A DNA stretch of 64,000 nt from Calamus simplicifolius (taxonomy: Eukaryota > Streptophyta > Magnoliopsida > Arecales > Arecaceae): contig UESW01004237.1 of assembly GCA_900491605.1 (NCBI GenBank), positions 371,640 through 435,639 on the forward strand. The letters are read 5' to 3'. Each line of letters opens with the position of its first letter. Within the stretch, counting starts at the first letter, position 1. The position numbers were made by a program, and so were the translations under genes. The notes beneath the pieces were generated by a model that saw nothing but the letters and a program-made list of their open reading frames with translations, was not told the DNA's origin and did not search any database. Shown in pieces: positions 44,449 through 55,841 of this stretch.

Positions 44449-44660
44449 ACTAGGTATCGACTCTGCCCTAATAAATCGATTTTGGAATCCCAGGTGTCGA
44501 CTCCCGCAAAGTCGGGTGTCGACTCCAAATCGCTAACACAGTCAGCACTCGAACTGGAGTCGGCTCCACTTACACGGGTGTCGGCTCCAAGGTCAGGGAC
44601 CGAGAGCGACACAGTTAGAGGTGTCGACTCCTCATTCTGAGGTGTCGACTCCAATGACAG
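44449..44660 (-). promoter_or_regulatory. internal GTCGAC/GTCGGC motif array before the env-like ORF
   Basis: Seven copies of (G)G(T/A)GTCG(A/G)CTCC lie in about 210 bases between RNase H and the env-like ORF. The same motif fills the U3 of this element's LTRs. A separate promoter or enhancer for the downstream ORF is one explanation; this is inference. Confidence 0.55.
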
Positions 44661-44849
44661 TTTCAGAGAAAAAATAATTGAAATTCAACCATCTGAAACT
44701 TGTCAAAATATATTTTATAAAATCTTGATAAAATTTTGGAGTATTAGAATCAAATACCTCAGATGACTAGATAATTTGTCCTTAAAATTATGAAAGGAAT
44801 ATCAAGAAATTAATATAGATCTAGAAAGTTATTCCTTATAGTTTCAAAA

Positions 44850-45320
44850 TCAATCCAAAGGGTCACATATCCCTAATTCACCTCTAAGATAACAAAATCT
44901 CTCTTCACTCAAAGGTTTTGTAAATATATCAGCTAATTGTTCTTCAGTATTAACATAATCAAGACAAATTTCATTATTAGCTACATGTTCTCTTATAAAA
45001 TGATATCTAATTTCAATGTGTTTTGTTCTTGAATGTTGAATTGGATTTTTAGTTAGATTTATTGCACTTGTGTTATCACATCTAATTGGAGTTTTATCAA
45101 GTGTTATGCCATAATCTTCAAGTTGTCGCTTAATCCAAAGGATTTGAGCACAGCAACTTCCAGCTGCAACATATTCTGCTTCAGTAGTTGATAATGCAAC
45201 CAAATTTTGCTTTTTGCTAAACCAAGAGATTAAGTTACTTCCTAAGAATTGGCATGCACCACTTGTGCTTTTTCTATCTAATTTACATCCAGCATAATCA
45301 GAATCAGAATATGCAATCAA
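44850..45320 (-). pseudogene. Sirevirus 2 RNase H domain
   Basis: This open stretch of 156 codons carries YSDSDYAGCKLDRKSTSGAC, WFSKKQNLVALSTTEAEYVA and HIEIRYHFIREHV, and ends with DIFTKPLSEERF and a natural stop. Catalytic aspartate and glutamate positions are intact. AAGSCCAQILWIK is a wording typical of Sireviruses. It is the C-terminal end of the pol polyprotein, separated from the reverse transcriptase by frame breaks near 45321-45480. Confidence 0.85.
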
Positions 45321-46473
45321 GTTTAATGTTGAGTCTCTAGAATACCATAAACCTACATTTTTAGTTCCACTTAAATATCTTAAGATTCTTTTACAGCAAT
45401 TAAATGTGATTCTTTAGGTTCAGATTGAAATCTAGCACAAACATACAGCAAACATTATATCTGGTCTACTTGCTGTTAAGTAAAGAAGAGATCCGATCAT
45501 ACCTCGATAATATTTTGATCACTTTCTTACCTCTTCATCTTTGTCCAATTTGCATGAAGGACTCATTGGAGTTCCAAGGGGTTTGATTGACTTCCATACC
45601 AAACTTCTTGAGAGTTCTTTTGTGTATTTGGTTGGTTGATGAAAATTCCCTCTTTGCTTTGTTTGATTTGGAGTCCAAGGAAGAAGTTGAGTTCTCCCAT
45701 CATGCTCATTTCAAATTCACCCTGCATCAACTTAGCAAATTCTTGACATAAAAATTGTTAGTAGCACCAAAAATATCATCAACATATATTTGTACTACTA
45801 ATAAATCTTTCTTTTCTTTTCAAAAATAGTGTTTTATCAACATTTCCTCTTATAAAATCATTTTCAATTAGAAATTTACTTAATCTATCATACCAAGCTC
45901 TAGGTGCTTGTTTCAAACCATATAGTGCTTTGTGCAATTTAAAAACGTGATTTGAAAATTCATGATCTTCAAAACCTGGTGGTTGTTCTACATAAACTTC
46001 TTCATTTATAAATCCATTTAAAAATGCACTTTTTACATCCATTGAAATAAGTTATATTCATATGACATGCAAATGCAAGTAATAATCTAATGGCTTCTAA
46101 TCTAGCTACAGGTGCAAAGGTTTCATCAAAATCAATACCTTCTTCTTGATTATATCCTTTTGCAACTAATCTAGCTTTGTTTCTAATTACTATGCCATTT
46201 TCATCTAATTTATTTCTAAATACCCATTTTGATCCTATAACAGAATGATTTTAGGTCTTCTACAAAAGTCCAAACATTATTTCTAGTAAATTGATTTAAT
46301 TCTTCTTGCATAGCTAACATCCAATTATTATCTTTTTCAGCTTCTTCAATAGTTTTAGGTTCAATTTGTGATACAAATGCAAGATGATTACTAATATTTC
46401 TCATTGATGATCTAGTTCTTATTCCTTGAGATGGATCACCTATAATCAATTCCTTTTGGATGACTATAGGCAT
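45321..46473 (-). pseudogene. Sirevirus 2 reverse transcriptase domain
   Basis: Upstream open blocks are 46216-46473 (ending near WMLAMQEELNQF...VWTFVED) and 45779-46042 ([36 protein letters not shown]). The catalytic YVDD lies at about 45775-45790 in a neighbouring frame, followed by broken sequence to 45400. Motif order and wording are those of Copia reverse transcriptase. At least three frameshifts interrupt it. Confidence 0.85.
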
Positions 46474-46499
46474 ATCTCCAATCTCTAGGAAGATCTACA

Positions 46500-47460
46500 T
46501 CATTATGATTTGCATCAACATCATCAACCTTAGGTGAATCATTATCTTTAGCTTCTTGTTCATGATCTGAAGATACATCAATATTAATTTTTCAAGATCT
46601 TTTCAAATGTTTGTATCTTCCTCATCATCAATCTTTTCAGAACGATGCTAAAGATTCATCAAAAACTACATGAATGGATTCTTCAACAACTAAATTTTCT
46701 TGTTAAATACTCTATATGCTTTACTAGTTGTTGAATATCCTAAGAAAATTCCTTCATCAGATTTAGCATCAAATTTTCCTAATTATTTTTACCATTATTA
46801 TGAATGAAACATTTACAACCAAATGCATGAAAGTATTTTATGTTTGGTTTTCTATTATTCCATAATTCATAAGGTGTTTTCTTTAATATTGGTCTTATTA
46901 AAGCTCTATTTAAGAATGTAACATGCTGTGTTAATAGCTTCCGCCCAAAAGTATTTTGGTAGGTTGCTTTCACATAGCATGGTACGGGCCATGTCTTCTA
47001 AGGTTCTATTTTTTTTTCAACTACTCCATTTTGTTGTGGATTCCTAGGTGCTGAAAAATTATGATTAATGCCATTTTCATGCAAAATTTTCAAATAAATG
47101 ATTTTCAAATTCAGTTCCATGATCACTTCTTAGAGACACTATGGTAGTGTTTTTCTCATTTGTGACTTTCTTGAAGAATTTCAGAAATATCGAGAAAGTC
47201 TCATCTTTGTGAGCTAAAAATATACCCAAGTGTATCTAGAATAATCATCTACAATCACAAGACCATATTTCTTTCCTCCTAGACTTGTGGTTCTAGTTGG
47301 TCCAAAAAGATCCATGTGAAGTAGCTCTAAGTGGCCTAGAAGTTGAAACAATATTTTTAGATTTAAAGAACTTCTAGTTTGTTTTCCAAATTGACATGCA
47401 TCACATATTTTGTTATTTTCAAAATCTAGTTTAGGTAAGTCCTTTTACTAAATCCATTCT
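46500..47460 (-). pseudogene. Sirevirus 2 integrase, degraded
   Basis: The conserved C-terminal part of the Copia integrase core is open at 46779-46973 (LTQHVTFLNRALIRPILKKT, PYELWNNRKPNIKYFHAFGC). The region to 47460 contains the rest of the core in broken frames. A run of small indels makes this the most damaged part of pol. Confidence 0.75.
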
Positions 47461-47949
47461 AATTAGTTTTGAAATAAGGTGTGTGCTTGCATGACCTAAT
47501 CTACGATGCCACAACCAACCAATCTCATTCATATTAGCATTATTAGCAACTAAGCAATGATTACTAGTAGACAAATTGTCTAAATCAATCAAGTATACAT
47601 TGCCATTTCTATTTCCAATAAAAACAATGCTATTATCAATGGGATTAGAAACAGTGCATATAGAAGATTCAAATGATACTTTAAAACCTTTATCACATAA
47701 TTGACTTATACTAATTAGATTATGCTTTAAACCATTAACATAAAGTACATTTTCAATATATGTGGAGGGAGTTATTTGAATTTTACCAAACCCCATGATT
47801 TGGCCTTTGCCATTGTCGCCAAATGTAACAACTCCTCCTCTTTTCTTCAAGGGTGATGAATTCTCTTTGTCACCCGTCATATGTCTTGAGCAGCCACTAT
47901 CAAGATACCACTTTCTCTTTGATCTTTTGGCCACAAGACATTCCTGCAA
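47431..47949 (-). pseudogene. Sirevirus 2 protease and GAG-pre-integrase domain
   Basis: This open stretch of 172 codons starts with WYLDSGCSRHMTGD, the aspartic protease active-site region (DSG). It ends with WLWHRRLGHASTHLISKL, the GAG-pre-integrase motif with its zinc-binding histidines. It is the longest undamaged piece of gag-pol in this element. Confidence 0.9.
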
Positions 47950-48437
47950 AAATAATCAAACTTATGTTTAGGTACCCAAGCTTTCTTGGGTCCTTCATGG
48001 TTAGTAGCAAAAAATTGTTCCTTTCGGAACCCATATTTTCTTCCTTTAATATTTAAATTTTGTTATTTTTTTTACATTCATAAGATTTATGACCTTTTTG
48101 TTACATAATGACATGTAAATTATCTTTTTTGGCTTTTCAAAAATTTTTCAAATTTTTGTTTTCTTAGGTTATATCCTAAACCAGCTTTATCAAAAACTTT
48201 TGACTTCTTAATAATAAATTAAGTTTTTTGAACTTAAGTAAATTTATCAACAATACTTTTATATTTTCAACTTCTTCTTTAATTTATCATTTCATTAGAA
48301 ATTGATTCTTTTCTTTTGTCAAATTTCATTTTCAGATTTTAGTATTTTAATCTCATTATAAGATTTCCTTTTCTTTTAAAGTTTATCATTTTTCAAAACT
48401 TGTATTTTTTTTCAAAATTTTAAATCATCACAGTTCA

Positions 48438-49531
48438 TTAAAGCTTCAAATAATTCATCAAAGCAAAATCATCACAAGGGTTTTCAGAACTTACCTCATC
48501 ATTGTCGTTTGCCATGAAGCAAATGTTGGCAACTTCTTTTTGTTCTTCTTCCGAAGAAGATTCATCGCTGTCACTCCAAGTTGCAACATAGGCTTTTTTT
48601 TTTCTTGTAGGCTTCTTTAATTGAGGACAATCATATCTAAAGTGCCCCGGTTTCTTACACTCATAGCAAATCAAGGGGTCTTTCTCTTTGTCCTTGTCCT
48701 TTTCTTTTCTTTTTCTCCTTCCATCTTTCCAAATTTCTTCTTTTGGAAGGGTTCTTTCTCTCATAATTTTTTGAATTTTCTTGCTAAGAAGAGCTGTCTC
48801 ATCATCATCTTCATCACTATCACTGCTGCTCTCTTCATTTCTGCAGCCTTAAGGGCATGTTTCTTTTTCTTGTTCCTCCTCATGCTGCTTCATTGTTAGC
48901 TCATGGGTCATAAGGATCCTAGAAGCTCCTCTAAGGGTAGTGTTGAGGTCCTTTGGCTTCTTGGATTGCTGTCACTTTTGCTTCCCATGATCTTGGAAGT
49001 GACCTAAGAATTTTGCGAACAAGTTCAGAATTAGTATAGGTTTTACCAAGACTTTTCAAACCATTCACAATATCAGTAAATCTAGTGTACATGCATGCAT
49101 GGTTTCAGTTTGTTCCATGCTAAATAATTCATATTTATGAACAAGAATATTTATTTTAGATTCTTTTACTTGGTTTGTACCCTCATGGGTAACCTCTAAT
49201 CTATCCCAAATCTCTTTGCGGAATTACATGTAGAGATTCGATTAAATTCATTAGCATCTAAGGAACAATATAAGACATTCATGGCTTAGCATTAGTGTGC
49301 CATTTTCCTATCATTATCATTCCAATCCCTTTCGGGCTTAGGAACAATAGTGCCATCAATAAGTGTGTGGGTGTACTAGGTCCATTAATTATAACACCCC
49401 ACAATTCATAATCAGAAGCTTGAATGAATATCCTCATTCTAGCTTTCCAATATGAATAGTTTGAACCATTAAACAAGTGGAGGTCTATTCGTAGAATGAC
49501 CTTCAGCAAATGATCCAACTTGTGTTGCCAT
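48438..49531 (-). pseudogene. Sirevirus 2 gag
   Basis: The natural start is ATG 49529-49531 (MATQVGSFAEGHS), about 60 bases inside the 5' LTR. A frame change near 49490 leads into FNGSNYSYWKARMRIFIQAS (49279-49518), the Copia gag N-terminal block. Several breaks follow. The zinc knuckle CYECKKPGHFRYDC is in the open block 48438-48764, followed by an acidic serine-rich stretch. It would be the structural capsid protein of the element. Confidence 0.85.
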
Positions 49532-49577
49532 TTGGATCTTTAGCTCTTGATCGTGTGATCAAAAAAAATGAGCACTT

Positions 49578-49589
49578 GCTCTGATACCA
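49578..49589 (-). promoter_or_regulatory. primer-binding site, initiator tRNA-Met type
   Basis: On the minus strand TGGTATCAGAGC lies two bases inside the 5' LTR. This is the standard Copia priming site complementary to the 3' end of initiator tRNA-Met, and it fixes the orientation of the element. Confidence 0.95.
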
Positions 49590-49591
49590 AT

Positions 49592-51055
49592 TGTTGGCCC
49601 AGATGGCAACCCAAGAGGGGGGGGGAATTGGGTTCTTTAAAAAATTTGACCTTTTTAAAATTATTGCTTAAGACAAATGAAATTAATTGCAATGCAAATA
49701 TAAAGCACAAAAAGGAGATAGAGATAGAGAAATGAAGCACGGCAAACACAAGGATTTTATAGTGGTTCGGTGTATCCAACACCTACGTCCACTCCCAAGA
49801 TTCACTTGGGTCCACACTATAATCTAGATTACAGCCGAGTTGTTTTACAAGCTCACAACTCAACTTGTTGTTTTTCCCGGATCACAACGAACCCAGCTGG
49901 TTTTCCGGGCTCACCAGCACAAAACCCTAAACTCAAGCTAACTAGCTTGACCCGAGGTAACAACCTCCACTAGTTCAATCCCCTGATTGAACTAGCAAAA
50001 CAAATATAAGAATGTTTTACAATACAGCTCCTTAATGAGCAAATATTCAAAATAAAGTAAAAAGTTTAGAAAAGCCTGTTTAGAGATGATTGAATTTGAG
50101 CTTTTCTTTTTTTCTTCTTTTCCTCTTCTCCCTTTGGAATGATGAATCAAGCCTCAGCTTTAATTCCTCACAGTCGTTGCAGTTGAGAAGATTGGAAATG
50201 GAAGAAACCAAGCTTTTTCTTCAATTTGAAAATCCACCGATTTTTGATTTGGGTGCCTTGGATTCCTCTTTGAGCTTTTTGGAGTGGAAGGATTTGAGTT
50301 TGAATGCTTTTCTCTTGAGATTCAGGCTCAGGCTTTCTCGAATTTTGATTTGAAATTTTTGTCTATTATCCGTCGTCTCTTTTCAAACGGGTGCTTTCCC
50401 TTTTTATATATTTCTTTTGATCCATTTTGGGAAGGAAACTAGCCGTTGGAGTGTACCTGTAAACAAAATATATCCGTTAGAAATTAGGTAAAAAGGAAAT
50501 ATTACCGTTAGAGCTGATCTGGCAATTTAAATTTTCATTCCAGTCAGGTTGGAGTCGGCTCCAACTTTTGGGTGTCGGCTCCAGGTCGTTTTTCCAAAAA
50601 TAGAAATTTTCAAGTTCGTTGAGGAGTCGGCTCCGAAAAAGTAAGTGTCGGCTTGCCATCGCCAGGTGTCGGCTCCCGAATACTGTGTGTGTCGGCTCCA
50701 GGATGCTCAAAAAATTAACGTTCTGTCCCCGCATCGGAGTCAGCTCCAGACACTGTAAGTGTCGACTCCGAAACTCTGGATGTCGGCTCCGAAACTCTGG
50801 GTGTCGGCTCCAGACCGTATCAAAAATCAGAATAAAATTTGAATGGCCATGGGGTCGGCTCCAGAATTCTAAGTGTCGACTCCAGGTACTGAAACTTTGA
50901 AATTGAAGTTTTGCATTTGATTCAAAACACGTTTCTTAATTCATTTAAATTGATCAAATAATTTTAACTCCTGAAACACTTCTCAAATCCATTAGTAATC
51001 AAATAAATATACTCAATTCCTTTATTAATCATCAAAATCAATAATTGGGTCAACA
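49592..51055 (-). repeat. 5' LTR of Sirevirus 2 (1,464 bp)
   Basis: It matches 40981-42475 nearly throughout. A TATA box (TATATAAAAAGGG on the minus strand) is at 50398-50410. About fourteen GTCG(A/G)CTCC motifs lie at 50549-50885. It ends CAACA at 51055, followed by GTGTT. Confidence 0.9.
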
Positions 51056-51305
51056 GTGTTAAGTAACATCGATTTAAAAAATAGCTCTGCGCTGAGGTCT
51101 ATTACCCTCAACTACAACAAATAATTGCCCTTTCTTGCTCTATTACTTGTCTAAGTCATCCTTAATTCTTCTTGACTTCTGCTCTCTTTCCTTTGCCATT
51201 TCTTCTTCGTCTTCTTCTTCTTGTGTGTGTCCTCGCCTATGTTTCTTTTAAGAATCATGCAGTTCACGGCCCTTGCTGTTCATTTTACAGAGAGTGAGAG
51301 AAGAG

Positions 51306-51581
51306 ATGGCGAGGCCCCCGCGCCGGGCGAGGCCCCGCCGAGCAAATAGGAGCTCATCGGGCCTGTCACCAAGTGCAAAACTGCTCATCAGCTTAGGCAC
51401 GACGGTCACCCTGATCGTCATCCTCAGCCTGGCGTCCTTCACTGATTTGGTCTACGGGACCAACGACTTCTCGTCTTTTGGTGATCACCATGGCGTTTCT
51501 TTGCTTATCCTCATCTCATCTAGCTTGATTATTCTCGTCTTTTGGTGCTTGTGCCCTCGCTTGGTCTCCGCGCTTCATTAA
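51306..51581 (+). CDS. small two-membrane-segment protein, diverged copy C (91 aa)
   Basis: ATG at 51306 (AGAG ATG GCG, same context as A and B). The N-terminus is longer and very basic (MARPPRRARPRRANRSSSG). GLSP, LGT, VTLIVILSLASFTDLVYG and FWCLCPRLVSALH are shared with A and B. The middle is shorter, and the frame ends 14 residues earlier in the shared alignment. Homology to unit A begins only at about 51130 (A position ~13871). The TATA promoter seen in A and B is therefore missing, and the Sirevirus lies 75 bases upstream. It may be silent. The open frame despite clear divergence suggests it was under constraint for some time. Confidence 0.55.
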   Translation: MARPPRRARPRRANRSSSGLSPSAKLLISLGTTVTLIVILSLASFTDLVYGTNDFSSFGDHHGVSLLILISSSLIILVFWCLCPRLVSALH

Positions 51582-52450
51582 CGTTCCCGTCGGTGATCGT
51601 CTTTCGTGACTCTCATCCTTAACAGCGATTATCACAAACATCAAGGGCTTACAATGAGGGGGAGGGGGAGGGGGAGAGAGAGAGAGAGAGAGAGAAAGAT
51701 TCTTGGTTTCTTGTACGCAGCATGAATTCAATAATATGAATAAAGAAAGCAACATCGATTTCTTGTATTTCTCTGCTCTGGCTTTTTTTTTTTTTACTTT
51801 TTCTTTCCCTGTTCATTATAATCCTTTTCATCCATCTTTATTTCCTAGGTGTTAAGCTTTGCACATGCAGGTTCTTCAAATATAAAATTTAAGTCCCAAA
51901 ATTTCAAAATGTTTGCTTGGTGAGACCGAGCCATATTTGAGTTACAAGACATGTTAAGGAAATTTAAAATAGGAGAAAGAAAAGATCTTAAGCCTTCTTA
52001 AGTTTTTTGTTGCAATAATTGATTCGTAAAAAGCTATCTGAATTTATATGACGTTTGTTGTTGCACAAATTCAATACCAATCCCAAACCATATTAATTGA
52101 AACACATAATTTTATTAAATGAAATAATTATAGCATATTAAACAAGTTTTTACATCATCGTAGTGCTATCAAATGAGATTTTCATGTAATAGACTTTTAG
52201 TATTTTTCTTATTTCAAGAAATTACTTTGTAGGTCCAATTATCATCATGGATTTGGATAAAATATTTTAATTAAAAAAATCAAAAGTTAGTTGTCAAGCA
52301 ATTATTTCTTATTAAATTAATAAATAAAATTATTAAATCAAGATTAGACGTCAACCTTGCCAAGATGTCATGTACTGGGTCACTTGGGCATCCTCCAATT
52401 TGTTTAGATTAGGTTAAAATTAAATAAATATAAAATAAATCTTCATGCAA
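51582..52450. other. flank of gene C, no further gene
   Basis: This stretch holds a probable 3'UTR, a G-rich/(GA)n run at 51654-51696, a poly-T run near 51785, and then AT-rich sequence without open frames of note. It is not matched in units A or B. Confidence 0.6.
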
Positions 52451-52959
52451 ATTTAGTCATCTTTACATTCGATGGTAAGCATCCCACATAAATATTTCAA
52501 ATTATTGAATGTTATGTACCATCTCTTAATTATTTAAATACTAAAAATCATATAATTCAAAATATCTTATTTATATATCAAATAGTCAAAGAATAATAAA
52601 TAATTAAAAAATAGATATAATATATGACTTGGGTACATTTGAACATAGCCAAATTTACTTTTGGTCATCTCTTCTATACTTAATTTCATAAGGTTTATAA
52701 ATCCTAAAGAAAAAAAAAATATAAAGAAATAGGATGGCTATGGAATCTAAACAGATCTTATATAGATAAATTTGGCTATATTCGAATATAGCTAAATTTA
52801 TGCTCTGATCATCTTCTTCACTATTGGATCTACATAATCTATAAATTTTAAAAATAAAAAAAGTAAAAAAAATGAATGACTTTGGAATCCATGTAAATTT
52901 AAAGATAAAAAAATAATCGGATCCTTAACTTTACTACATTAAAATGTAGTTAAATTTTG

Positions 52960-53030
<71 letters not shown>

Positions 53031-54332
53031 AAAGAATGATGAAATGGGTGATGTCATTAGTGGACCAATTGAGCCAAAAATTTATTCGCCTTGAGTTCAT
53101 GAGTAGCTTGAAAATTCCTATGTACATAATGTCAGCTAGGCTCAACCCATAACCCCAGTCCCTAGTTCCCCAAGCTCAACATCCAGGTTGAACTCTCAAA
53201 TGCTGACCCAATTCGCCTTTATATGAAGTCTGACAGCTATGATAAGAGTCATCGCCGCCTTCTCGTTGTCCACATGGAGAAAGAAATTAAGGGTTTCCAA
53301 GCCTTTTTATGACCATCTCAGCACCCAACTCCTCCAATGGCTCTGACAACCCTAACCATATGTTAACTCATAATCTTAAGGGTCCCTCAATCGATGGCCT
53401 TGCCTGCGGAATCCAAGACTCCACTATTAAAGTCTTAATGATATAAAACTCAAAATTTTGTAGCCAATGGAATCCTTTCAGTGCATCTCTTTCGAAGACA
53501 AATGGCTTCCTTGCCATTCATCACTTCTTTCTTGAAAGATAAACTACTTCTCTACCATCCATCGCTTTTCCAATTCCAAAGGCTTCTCCTCATAATCTAT
53601 TTAATATAACGAAGACTATAATTGCAAAACATAGATAGCAAAGAAAGCTTATCTATTTAGCCTATTCTCTTTTCCCATTAAAAAATTCTCTCTCTTTCTT
53701 CCTCTAAGAATTAAATAACTATTGAAAACTTATTCTCTCTTTATATTTTACTGTGGGTCTTGAGTATTGGAAGGAGTTCTGTCAACTCTCTCTATGATCA
53801 TTCTCATAAGAAAAGAATTTTAATCGTATTTTAGGATAGAATTTTCAATGATGATGGCATGAGAGTCAAGAATTTGTTTTAGAACTGTATCTTGCATGCT
53901 TCTAAAGATATCTTCTTTTATTATTTTCATTGCGCGAGTCCATTCAATCAAACTTTTGATAAATCAATTTAATCTTTTATTTATTACTTTATTATAATTA
54001 ATTAGATTTAAAGTCTTTCTCAAGATTAATTATCCCAATTTTTGGCTCTCCAGCAAGTCAAGGCTTCCTAAAATTCAGTTTGTGGGGCTTGGGCAATGCC
54101 ACCCTCCTAGGGGGCCCCATGGAGCCCCACTCCCCTTCACGGCTATCTAGCTGGACCTTGCAGCATCTTCACGTGCATGGGTTGTCCAATATTGATGTTG
54201 ATGATGTCATACTTGCACCTTTTTGAAATCGATGTCAAACAGCATCCGTTTTATAATATTGGCATGAAAGATAAAATTTTTAAAAAAAATAAAAAAAAAT
54301 ATTATTCAAATAACATTTTTATGTCTATTATG
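52451..54332 (+). repeat. block X and tail, copy C
   Basis: It matches 14852-17471 without the TIR element, which gives that element's empty site near 52690. A (TA)34 run is at 52961-53028. The tail at 53840-54332 has only one copy of the ~59-base direct repeat. No gene is seen. Confidence 0.8.
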
Positions 54333-54337
54333 GTAGT

Positions 54338-55202
54338 TGTTGTTGCAAAAATTCATTCTTCAGCTTGGGAGCAGTGCATGTCGGGATCTGAGTAGCGCTC
54401 TCTTGTTCGGATGGATCTGCAAGGCAGTCCTCATGCAAGAATCATAGGGGATGGTCCTAGCGAAAGACCCTCTAATGCCTAAGTCAGTAGAGATTCTGAG
54501 CAAATAGATAAGAGAAGAAGGCTCCAGTAGAAGGATCTTTCTCTTTGGCATGATTTTTCAGAAGCAATGAGTTTTGCTAGAATTATTTTTTGGGCTTAGA
54601 TTGCCTTCAAGAGCGTACTTGGAGGGATCTTGGGATTTGGTATTTGTACGCTACCTAGATGGTAAGCCGTTATCTAATTTTTCAGGCATATTTTAGGAAG
54701 TGGCATCCGATAAGGCCAGAATCCCAATAGTTACGGGGATCGGCAGTTGATGAAGCTGACGAACGTTTTATCAAAAATTTAAAATCTTGTTGATCATAGA
54801 TGGAGCACTATATTTGGCTTCCGTTTCCATTTTGGGAGGCTCATTCCACGATTCTTGCGATCAGGATGGTTCATCCTCTGAGATATACGGACATGGTTTG
54901 AACCAGCAATGGTGCTTACATTGAAGGGATGAGGATCGATCTTGGTGAGGTACTAAGATAGTTCAGCCCTGTCGAGGTTTGGATATAGCTCGACCCTTTC
55001 GAGGTACTAAGATAGCTCGGCCAGATGGTTCGGCTCTGTAACTTGGCCAGATAGTTCGGTTCTGTAGCTCTACAAAATAGCTTGGCCAAATAGTTTGGCT
55101 CTGTAGCTTGGCCAGATAGTTCGGCTCTGTAGCTCTGCCAGGTAGTTTGGCTCTAATCATCGGGCATGTTTATTGATGCGATGATAATTTTTCACCGCAT
55201 CA
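54338..55202 (-). repeat. Gypsy solo LTR, minus strand (865 bp, TSD GTAGT)
   Basis: Read on the minus strand it starts TGATGCGGTGAAAAATTATC, similar to the LTR start at 24645. It ends ...GCAACAACA, and near the end shares GAGGGTCTTTCGC and TGAGGACTGCCTTGCAG with that LTR. GTAGT flanks both sides (54333-54337 and 55203-55207). The related sequence at about 34880 (TAGCAGTCAAAAAGCA) is the empty site. The middle has repeats of TTGGCCAGATAGTTCGGCTC. No internal region remains, so the element was lost by LTR recombination. Confidence 0.85.
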
Positions 55203-55299
55203 GTAGTCAAAAAGTATTACTTGAAATTTTAAAAGCAACATTACAATTGTACCTAGCCAAAGATCATATACGATTTTCGTACTGTGAAAGTTCCTATAT

Positions 55300-55780
55300 A
55301 GTAAAAAATTATCACTGCATCAATAAACATGCCCGATGATTAGAGCTGAACTATCTGACCAAGCTACAAAACCGAACTATCTAGCCGAGCTATCTAGCAG
55401 AGCGACAAAGTTGAACTATCTGGCCACGCTATAGAGCTGAACTATCTGGCCGAGCTATCTCAGTATCTCAGAAGGGCCAAGCTATATCCGAACCTCGGCA
55501 AGGCTGAGCTATCTTAGTACCTTGTCAGGTCGATCATCATTCCTTCAACGTATGCGCCATTGCTACTTCAAATCATACCGTATATCTCGAAGGATGAATT
55601 ACCTTAATTGTAAGAATCATGGAATGAGCCTCCCAAAATAGAAATAGAAGCCAAATACAGTGTTCTGTCCATGATCAACGAGATTCCAAATTCTTAATAA
55701 AGCGTCCGTCAGCTTCATCAACTGTCGATCCCCATAACTATTGGGATTCCGACCATATGATGCCAACTTCCTAAATTATT
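55300..55780 (+). repeat. LTR fragment of the same family in opposite orientation
   Basis: It is the reverse complement of about 54695-55200, diverged at many positions. It begins near TAAAAAATTATCACTGCATC and breaks off after GCCAACTTCCTAAA. Together with the solo LTR it forms a ~500-base inverted repeat around a ~97-base spacer of unit sequence. It contains no gene. Confidence 0.8.
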
Positions 55781-55841
55781 TTTATTCCATTGTAAATTTT
55801 TTATGATTTTAAAATTATATTTTTTTAAAATTATTTTTATT

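Larger units (their letters stand above)
40981..51055 (-). mobile_element. Sirevirus-type Copia retrotransposon, nearly full length (element 2, 10,075 bp)
   Basis: The LTRs are at 49592-51055 (5') and 40981-42475 (3'). A tRNA-Met primer-binding site, gag, protease, integrase, reverse transcriptase, RNase H, a further env-like ORF and several polypurine tracts follow in that order on the minus strand. The target duplication is GTGTC (40976-40980) versus GTGTT (51056-51060), four of five matching. The LTRs are very similar; the differences I see are mostly short indels. Frameshifts throughout gag-pol make it inactive as assembled. Confidence 0.9.

Noticed and set aside
48621..48899. Hydrophobic + strand frame opposite Sirevirus gag
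   Set aside because: It is antisense to a recognisable gag zinc-knuckle region; the hydrophobicity comes from the complement of lysine/glutamate codons.
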